Of a stretch of DNA of 64,000 bases, positions 55,713 through 64,000 are shown one piece after another. The DNA lies in the NCBI GenBank assembly GCA_030248215.1, contig JASANG010002241.1:332944-396943 (forward strand). The letters run 5' to 3'. Made by a program: the position numbers and the translations under genes. The notes under the pieces are model-generated. The model searched no databases. It was not told the origin of the DNA and worked only from the letters and a program-made list of their open reading frames with translations. Position 1 is the stretch's first letter. The number at the start of each line of letters is the position of its first letter. The stretch is from Enoplolaimus lenunculus (lineage: Eukaryota; Nematoda; Enoplea; Enoplida; Thoracostomopsidae).

Positions 55713-55915
55713 TGGTGGGATCAGGGGACGGCAGCGAAGTTAACATGGGCCGTGTCAAAAATTAAACGCTGTTTTAAACGTTTTTCGCGTTTCAAGCTGT
55801 ATCTTTCAAAACGCTTCCTTGTACTAAAGAGAGAAACTCCGACATGAATAGCTAACATACTGTACCAAAACGCTAAACGCTGATGTGCGAAAGTTTGTAT
55901 CTTGTTTTGTTTTAG

Positions 55916-56693
55916 AGCCAGCATTTGCCCGAGCGGTCAACATAGTGTCGAATACATTTCGAAGCTCTGCTGGTACGCCGCAACAAGAGACACCACAATT
56001 ACAACAACAACAACAGCAGGCACCGCAATTACAACAACAGCAGGCACCGCAATTACAACAACAACAACAGCATCCGCAACTGCAGCAGCAGGCATTTGAT
56101 CCTTCAGTTGTTTGCAGTTACAATCATTCGGGTCTAAACCATTCATCAGTGCGTTTTCATCCTCGTCCATTAGTTATGTCGGGTTTTCAAATGCCACCAC
56201 CAGCTGTAATCTTTCCATCGCCAGCCAAATTTGGGATCCCGGTTTCAACTGCAGCTTTGCAATCCATACGGAGCAATATTCGGCCAGCACATTTATCTCA
56301 ACCTCCTCAATATCTTTCAACACATATACCGGTAGAATTCAAAGATCCGCCGCAGGTTCCGGGTCCAGTTCCGCTAGCTATGTCATCGATTCCAGTGTGC
56401 AGTTTTCCGATGATACCACCGCGATTTATGAGCCCGAATCATTTCAGTAACGAATTACGTTCAAGTATGCAATTTGGCCCAACAATGACCACTTCGAATG
56501 CAGCAGACGGTGGCTTAGAAACAACTTTGTCATTTCGTTCACCACCTCCTGCTCCTATGAGGCTGAGTCATGCTTTCGAAAGCCTGAACATCATTCAACA
56601 TAACGCTGCTGGGACAACATACGATTTAGCAGCAATGCCGACTAGGTCATATATAAAATCGCAAGCATTATGCAACAAGCAACGTCAACAAAC

Positions 56694-56727
<34 letters not shown>

Positions 56728-57403
56728 CTCCAGCAACAATTCGAAAAAATGGCGACCACTGATAAAACCGTCGAAGAAATAGCAACATCAATGAAAGGAA
56801 CCAATGACAAAGTATGCAATTTCGCAGTGGTAGAAGGATATTGCCAACATACAGTAGCTGGGAACAACCACACTCAAGCACCTGAAGAAAACAAAATAGA
56901 ATTCCACGGCAAACAGGCATTCACAGATTCTGGAAGCAGCAGCGCTCCATACACCAGTATTTCAAGCACACGATCGCTTGGCACTCAAGGAAGTTGTCAT
57001 TCGAACATTATGTCACCGTCTGAAACGTCCAGTTTATGCTCTGATTTCGTCTGCGGAAATGGATTAAAAGAGACAAATGAAATTATGCTGTCTCGACGAT
57101 TTCATAATCAATCTGGAATGACAGTGTATCGTTGCGTTGTATGCAGTCGCGAATACAGCTCGCTTGGCCAGTTGCATGTTCATTTACACGAAGCGCGACA
57201 TTATCGATCACAGTATCAACAACAGCAGCAATGGTTGAAGATGCAACAACAGCAACAGAAACAGCAACAAGAAAAAGAAACACAAAAACAACCACCGACG
57301 GTGGCTACGCAAACGGTAGGCAACACTACAGATCGAACAACGTTCATCGCGTCAGAAAATTGGCAAGCGAGTGGCATTCAAAATAACGTAGATAACGGAA
57401 CGG
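55916..57403 (+). CDS. Exon 2 (right copy): polyglutamine tracts and zinc finger 2, intact
   Basis: Acceptor TTGTTTTAG, donor GTAGGT. The protein is residue-for-residue the same as in the left copy, including the lengths of all Gln runs. I noticed one silent change near the 3' end (GCG here, GCC on the left, in LASxW context). CAA runs usually change length fast, so this identity points to very recent common origin, conversion or artefact. Confidence 0.75.
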
Positions 57404-57889
57404 GTAGGTGCGGTGTTGGAAAACTATAACATAAGAGTATCAGAATACCGATTGTAAAGAAAGCCTTGAAGTTGCAACCTATATCTCTTGAATTTTGTAT
57501 TTTTGATTAATATTGTTTGCGAAAACTTCAATTCACCCAAACTACGCAGTGATACTACAATTTTTAAATGACATGAGTAAATTGTAATTTTACACTGAAT
57601 TTGCCACATAATCCAAACGAACATTTGAAAAAATACCACATTTGATACTTCGATCGCTGGGTTGAAAAAATATTTTGATGCTTAAAAGCGTTCTTAGTAG
57701 GACAGGTTCATGTTTTCAAAGAAGTAGTTGAAAATATCTCAAAGTTCCGGCACTTGAAATTTGTGACACGGTATTTGCAACTTACTTTAAACCAATGAAT
57801 ATTAACCACTGAAATGTGACGTGAGAAGCAAACTGTTAAGAAAGATCAGTCGCCAAATGATGCACTAATGTAGTAATCACGTTTGTGTA

Positions 57890-58242
57890 CTCTCTAAAAA
57901 CTTAAACTTAAATTCTAGATTAACTAAAGTTCAATATCAGTTTAAGTAAAACTTAAATGGCTGGACGGACTAATTAAACTAGAATTTTAAGTTTTACTTA
58001 AACAAACATGTTTTTAAGTTTAACACGAGTTTAATTAAATTTATTTTTAGTTTAAATACAAGTTCAGCCCAGAAATTACGTGTATCTAAGAGTTCATTAA
58101 GCTTAGCTTAAACTAAAAGTACGTAAGATTTTAAGTTAGTTTAAGCGTAATCCTAACTGTTAGTTCAGCTAATCTAGAAAGTCAGTTTAATACTGCTGGA
58201 TTAACTTTAGTGTAAGTCAACTAAGTTTAAGTTTTTAGAGAC
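57890..58242. mobile_element. TA-flanked MITE, mirror of copy C (right arm)
   Basis: Same insertion as 42448-42801 seen in the right arm; both share the same flanks, so the insertion predates the palindrome. Confidence 0.8.
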
Positions 58243-58462
58243 TACAAAGGCAGAGATAGAGGGATATATCCTCTTGAAATTTCTGGAAAGACAAGAAAAA
58301 AATCATTTTTACAGACTTTAATAGAGTAACCGGTTTCCGGAGCCTAGAGGTCAAAGTAATTTTCTAGTACACGACGTTATACTCTCACGAACTGAAATAC
58401 CGACTACTCATCTGCCGGCAATACGACACTCAAAGGCTTCGAAGACTTTATTGTGTTTTTAG

Positions 58463-58678
58463 CGCAAGTCACCCATGGCCCACGCACGAAACTGTTGATC
58501 GGGTCCAATAAGACGGAGTTAGAAGCGAATGGTCATAGCGTCGAAACGAAAGAGCCAAGTTCGTTCCATATCGTTAACAATCATTTCTGTTCGTTATGTC
58601 ATGCAAAAGCTGTTTGCGCTGCGTCGGCTTACGTTCAACCTGAAACTAAAGTTCACACAGGACTCCTAGAGTATAATG
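58463..58678 (+). CDS. Exon 3 (right copy): degenerate zinc finger 3, intact
   Basis: Same splice sites and protein as the left copy. Bases just past the donor differ between copies (an Ile codon read-through position reads Thr-type sequence here), so constraint or conversion appears to stop near the exon edge. Confidence 0.65.
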
Positions 58679-58742
58679 GTATGTGTGAAGATGAATCAAT
58701 GGGAATAACACAATTAGTTGAATTAAACCTTTTTGTCACATA

Positions 58743-59084
58743 CTCTCTAAAAACTTAAACTTAAATTATAGCTCAACTAAACTGAATATCAGTTTAAGTA
58801 AAACTTAAATGGCTGGACGGACTAACTAAACTAGAATTTTAAGTTTTACTTAAACTAATGTGTTTTTAAGCTTAACACGAGTTTAAGTAAACTTATTTTT
58901 AGATTAAAGTAACAAGTGCATTCGTGCATCTAAGAGTTCATTAAGTTTAGCTTAAACTGAAAATATGTAAGATTTTAAATCAGTTTAAGCGTAAGCCTAC
59001 CTGTAATCTAGTCAATCTTAAAATTAGTTTAATACTGCTGGATTAGCTTAAGCTTAAATCAAGTTAGTTTAAGCTTTTAGAGAG
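58743..59084. mobile_element. TA-flanked MITE, mirror of copy B (right arm)
   Basis: Same insertion as 41605-41947 seen in the right arm, with a few base differences such as AAAACTT for AAAGCTT at its terminus. Confidence 0.8.
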
Positions 59085-61679
59085 TACAGTATATCAGTAT
59101 GCTATGAGTACAGCTAATGTAAAAGGTATTCGCAAAATAATACATGATCATCTTCGTCGAACAGTGTGTAAGCGTTTGTGCAGTACAAAATATCGGACAA
59201 AATGTGAGAGTCCTATCGGGGCTTAAGTGCCAAGTTTGTCCGGCCGTTAAGTGGTGGTAAAAACGTCTGGAATTCGAGAATAGGAAATCTTAGCCTGAAA
59301 CTAGATTTCAGATAAGAATTGGAAATATGAATAAGAGCAAGGCTTAATGAACCTGCGAAAATAACTCAGGTATGTGTCGCAACATTCCAATGGCTGTTTA
59401 TATAGAAGTAGACATCGTACAATAGAAGCAACTGGTAACCAGGAGGGGCGAAAAGACAACCACCCCTCACGCCTACTACGACGGCTGATATTCGAAAAAG
59501 TTGTTAATGTTTACGTAGCGTCTGGCGTTTTTTGACCTTCAAAATTTCGACTGCGCCGCTGTTTTAGCGGTTACTTTCAGTACAAATCTATTCGCTCGCT
59601 CTACTCGCGAAGTTTCATTACAACCGTCTACCCGCTTCTGTAGTGACTGACCATTGGCAGTGCCACCCTCTTCGGAAGTCGTGTTTGGTCTTGAACCGGA
59701 GGATGCAGTTCCTGTTTCAAGTTTGGATATAATTCTGGCTACAAATCAAAGCAATTCTTTCAGGTAACGAAACCGATTCTCGTTGTGTTCAAGCGGGTAG
59801 CTCAACGCCACGGTCCCAATCGACCACTTCTGATCCTTCGAGTGAGACTAAATTTTAATTTATATGGAGCTTTGTTGTCACTTGTACCCTTCACCAAAAG
59901 CTTAAACCTAAACCTAGTCCACTTCAGCTAAAGCATATCAAAATGTGCGAAAACTTTGGAAAACTATGGGGAAAACCTTGAAACTTTTGTTTCAACCTCT
60001 GGTTTGAATTGCGAAAATGTGTTTGAAATTTGGCGCTATAAAGCTTCAAACGGTCAACGGTATATTCTTATATACTAGCAGGCAAATTTGGTAGTTATAG
60101 AAAAACTACTACATATCAGATGAATAGTTCTGTGAAAGACCATAAAATGATGACTTAAAATAGCGCTGTGAATGTACTGCTCACTTGTTGGTGATATTCT
60201 GAAATGTGCACAACATTAATCACCAGTCAGTGAATATGCCTTATAACTAAGGAGCAAACATAAAGAGTTTCGAAATTTAAAGTAAATATTGCCAACCTAT
60301 TATGAGGATCATGATGATTGAATTTTTCCAGAAACAGGATCCCTGTTGCTAGTTGTGTTAGATGCTACACACAGTTGACAATACGGCCTATGCTGTATAT
60401 CGTTTTGTTATAATATCAGTCAACGTTTATGCCTTATCATAAATCAAATCCTCATGCACTTTCAAAATGTCAAAAGCTCGAAGTCCTTTCAGAATTTCAG
60501 ACGAGTCTACTCCCTGGCGGTGATCTGGGCTACCAACAGTGGACCGGAACGCTGGTTCATCAAGAAGAAATCAAAAAGATTGTTGTGACAAGAATACACA
60601 AACAACACTGTGTAACAGTGTTTAATTTTGGGTACTTATAAGTCAGTAAAATGTTGACTATTCAACTTTGGCAATCGAATGAATGATCAGGGAGAATCCT
60701 TGAAGAGTTCAAATATGCCAAATCCTCAAAAATAGACTATTTTTAAGCTAATGTCGGCTGGGGAGGGAAACACAAATTATGCATTTAAGTGTGATGTGTC
60801 GCTGTTGGTGCTACCGCCGTCACCTTGTTCATTTCAGGGGCTGCTTGCTCAAGTAACGGCAAACTTAACACATGAATAAAGGAAAAAGAACAATTTACAT
60901 AAGCCACATTCAAGATGTCTCAAGTTATCTTTGGTTTTGAAGTCTGAAATCTGTGTACCAGTAGCAGCTGAACAATGCCTTTTGTCCATGAGCGTAGCAG
61001 GGATACTAGTTTGGGTAGGGTGACGTCAAGAAGTACTCATGGTTTTGTGTTCAAGTCGGTCTGTAGGCACCACATAACACGGGTGTCTGGGTTTCAGTCG
61101 ACATCCATAGAACAATATTTGGGTGTCTTCGACACCCCCGAAAACCTACTAGAACAAGAGTTTCAAGTGGAAATATAAATTATTACAGATGGAAAATTTC
61201 GCTAGCTTGCAGTTAGCTTGGTTGGCGAAGTTTCCTTCAACTACTGTACATGTCTTTGAACTCTTGGTTGTCAAGCCAAGCATAGGAGTCACTCATTGAA
61301 TTTAATGACCCTTCCATTTTGGAACAGCTGCTGATCTCTTGTGAACACCGCAAGAAAAATAGTTCTCACGTTCCAGAATGTCTCATAGCTAGCGCAGTCA
61401 TTTGTAAGAACTTTCGAATATAGAATATATATCGCATGTCGACTAATTGTATCACATTTATATATAATAATTTCAGGCAATTAATTGGTATGACAACCGA
61501 TTGTTTTCAATTTAGTATAATGTTAAAAGAATCCACATTAATGTAAACGTATTTGAAGAAGATAATTATTTTACTTGAACTTTGCTTCAATCATTGATAT
61601 TTATGCGAAAACATGAAAATTTTTTATATCATCTTACATGAAGAATGTTTATTAAAAATAAACACTACCAATGTTGAAA

Positions 61680-61860
61680 GAACAGTGGGCTGAACACCAG
61701 TATAAGCAATTCAAAAAGCCTAAACCTAATCCTAAGCTTAAGAACGGCATAAAACCTAAGGCTGATCCTAACCTAAGTCGAGACAAAAAAATCAGTCTAA
61801 AGCTTAAGCTTACTCTATTGATGTCCTACAGAAAAACGTTTCGCCCTGATCTTTACATAA
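61680..61860. mobile_element. TTAGGC-core short element, right arm
   Basis: Mirror of 38850-39010. A 74-residue frame across it is a reading of the repeat and not a gene. Confidence 0.7.
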
Positions 61861-63874
61861 GCTATAATACAGGAAGTAAGATATCACATGTCTGAGAAGT
61901 GCAAGCAGTGTGCTCAGTTATCAGGCTGGTTTTAAAATGTCAACTGTAGACTTCAGAAAATCGTAAAACTAATTTTTTATAAATATTTATTTAAGTTTTA
62001 GGAAACAATATATAAATGCACTACGCCACTATATTAAAAGCAATGTTCACAGAGACGCAGCAGAAAATGCAACATCCTCGGCAGGCCCGTGGTCACCTCA
62101 CCTTGCTTGTGGGGGGTTAAAATTGTTCAGGAGGGGCATACAATGGTTTTCAAGTTGACTTTACGACCAGCGATGAAAATTTTCTCGAGGGGACAAAATC
62201 TTTCGGGGGGAGGCTGATCTCTCTCAGCCCCTCATGGCTGCGGGCCCGATCCTCCGAGTCCACGGCGCAGCATACGAACGTGAAAAAACCATATGAGCGA
62301 AACGAGAGACAAACCAAGTGCAATTTTAGGATTTTAAATCATAATATACGCAAAAATTTAAGACTTCGAAACCTGCTTGTGTTGCGTTTTCTTGCTGTTG
62401 TGTCGACACTGGCAATATTAAGAAAATCCGATAATTTGCTATCCGAAAAATTATTTCAGTTCGTTGATTGGAATCATATAGCTACGCAGCAATTTGTAAA
62501 ACAAACGTTAAGTCCAATATTAAATTTAAATATGAACCCTAAATTCAGTGTACGAAATATTGAGTCATGAACTTAAGTTGAAGTGAAACTTCAACTGATG
62601 TTGAAACCCTTTAATTCGATGAATAATGACATTACTAGCGGCGAAACCAGAATTTTTCCAGAAAGAGAGAGGTTAAATTGTGTATTCTGACATACGACAG
62701 AGCACAGAAAAGTCCGAAAGGTTGCAAAGTTGTGTCGAGAACTGGAATACTACAAATATTACATATTTACATAAAATTGAAATAGAAACTGCTAGCGTAA
62801 CCTTTCTGCTAAAAACATTTGCGTTTCCGCTTTTGTTATATTTCTTGATAACTGTAACCGTTTACTTTGTTTTTTTATTGTGAATTGTATATGGTGTTGA
62901 AATGCTGGGTAAAAGTACAAGTTATAAATAAACAAGCAGCACTTGAAAGGGTCAGGGAGACAGGGCGCGAGCATGCAAATTCTTTAAAGATCAGTATGAT
63001 TAATAAAACACTTTTAACATTACTGGCTAGATAAGTCAGGTGTGTATTCCCAATATTTCGCGCTACTCTGGCAACTTCAATGAAATTTAAGAATTCCAAG
63101 ATGCCGGAAATGAATAGTATGATTCTGAACGCTAAGAACGTGCAAGTTTCCCAATACTCTTCGATTAGCCTCATGCTGCTATTTGCCCATACTGCATGTA
63201 AGCACTACCAAACTGTACACAGACACACTATGTAGGTATTACACATGCATACCGAATATTGAAATATGCAAATTATTGATACCTTTTAACACTGGTAGGT
63301 AAAAAATAACATTAGCATATTTTGGGACCCCGGTAATTTGACTCATTTTTAAAAGAGACAGCCTCCAGGCCGTTTCAATAAACCTCAAAGTGGATATAAT
63401 TTTACTTGCCATTTTTGGAGAATGTATGGTCTTAAAATGGTGTGCTTGTTCGATGGTATGCATTAGGTATATTTCCGTACTCCATCAACTGTGTTTCTGT
63501 TCTTTTCCGTCAGCAGTGGAATCGACAGGGAAAATTGACAGTAACCCCCACCAGAAAATTTTTGTGGAGCAATGGTGCCTCTACCTGACAAAATTCTATA
63601 GTACAGTTCTGAGTCAATTTCGTTTAGATTTGTCGCGCCTGCCAGTTGAATATCATCTAAACCAGAGCTGCTACGCTATTTTTGTCTATAATACAAATAT
63701 TGAGGTAGTCGTTAAACTAATATGTCTTGGGGTCATAATTTACACTATATAAACGTGGAAAAAATTCAGCTTTTGTATTGAGGCTAAACAGAAAAAAGCG
63801 AGTTACTATCACTATATCGTTCATATTGTGTCTCCTACTTATTGGGTCATTTGGTTTACGCATTCCTGAACAAA

Positions 63875-63972
63875 TCGGCCCATGTAAATTTCAGGGGGCG
63901 AAACGTTTTATTGTGGGACTGCAATAAAAAAATAAAGGTTCTGTTTACAGATCTTTATATGGGCCCATTTAA
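63875..63972. mobile_element. Core-less derivative of the TTAGGC element, right arm
   Basis: Mirror of 36765-36860, near the window edge. Confidence 0.6.
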
Positions 63973-64000
63973 GCTGAATTCAGCTGAGGGCTAATATAAA

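Larger units (their letters stand above)
54931..60625 (+). pseudogene. Right copy of the polyglutamine zinc-finger gene, probably disabled
   Basis: Exons mirror the left copy: 54931-55206, 55916-57403, 58463-58678 and 60501-60625. Exons 2 and 3 give the same protein as the left copy, and splice sites are kept. Exon 1 is one base shorter within finger 1 (near 55037, GAATTCG in the left copy reads GAATCG here), which throws the frame. Exon 4 has an extra C near 60512 that brings an early stop, plus other one-base indels. It could be a decaying duplicate, or the breaks could be read errors, since most alter short homopolymers. If the two arms are haplotypes, this is the same locus. Confidence 0.6.
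51266..64000. repeat. Right arm of giant imperfect inverted repeat
   Basis: This is the reverse complement of 36733-49432. Differences from the left arm are patchy. Over exons 2 and 3 of the zinc-finger gene the proteins are identical, and I noticed one silent base change. In the outer part (about 60.4-64 kb) there are roughly three to five differences per 60-100 bases at the places I compared. Many differences are one-base changes in the length of short homopolymer runs. Confidence 0.95.

Noticed and set aside
1-64000. Virus-derived or LTR elements, CRISPR arrays, operons, rRNA and tRNA genes
   Set aside because: I saw no gag, protease, integrase or capsid likeness, no paired long terminal repeats, no regular spacer arrays and no cloverleaf I could support. 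A tRNA scan and translated search would be needed to exclude small cases.

Overview
The window looks like nuclear DNA of an invertebrate animal, possibly a nematode. It is AT-rich, its genes have GT-AG introns and AATAAA polyadenylation signals, and about 90% of it is non-coding and full of decayed short transposons. One gene encodes a secreted protein with peritrophin-type chitin-binding domains, a family common in ecdysozoans. Many dispersed elements carry degenerate arrays of TTAGGC, the nematode telomere unit. That is a hint about the host, not proof.

Layout. 1-16.3 kb: no gene I can support, but many fold-back elements, including a nested pair at 5.4-6.0 kb and an element with apparent 10-bp target duplications at 6.2-6.6 kb. 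16,324-20,730 (+): a four-exon gene for a secreted protein of about 734 aa with three CBM14 domains; all junctions and phases fit. 20.8-28.8 kb: gene-free dispersed repeats. 28.8-31.1 kb: a 5'-truncated Penelope-like retroelement flanked by inverted copies of its GIY-YIG module. 31.1-34.7 kb: gene-free apart from two doubtful ORFs. 34,942-36,657 (+): an intronless 571-aa orphan gene with a TATA box and an AATAAA signal. 36,733-64,000: a giant imperfect palindrome with arms of about 12.7 kb and a 1.8-kb spacer, reaching the window edge.

Each palindrome arm carries the same four-exon gene for a polyglutamine-rich protein with a ZNF385/matrin-like zinc finger, divergently transcribed away from the other copy's side (minus strand left, plus strand right). 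The left copy is open throughout (701 aa). The right copy has frame breaks in exons 1 and 4, while exons 2 and 3 are virtually identical. Arm divergence is patchy: near zero around exons 1-3 and about 5% in the outer part where I sampled. A broken poly-A tract lies in the spacer close to the right arm. The palindrome may be a real inverted duplication, two haplotypes joined head to head, or a fold-back assembly artefact.

The most distinctive unexplained signals are the palindrome, a family of about a dozen short elements with TTAGGC-like cores between conserved ends, and several fold-back elements whose arms are made of short CCGG- or AACAGG-rich motifs. No virus-derived element, CRISPR array, rRNA or tRNA was identified by eye.
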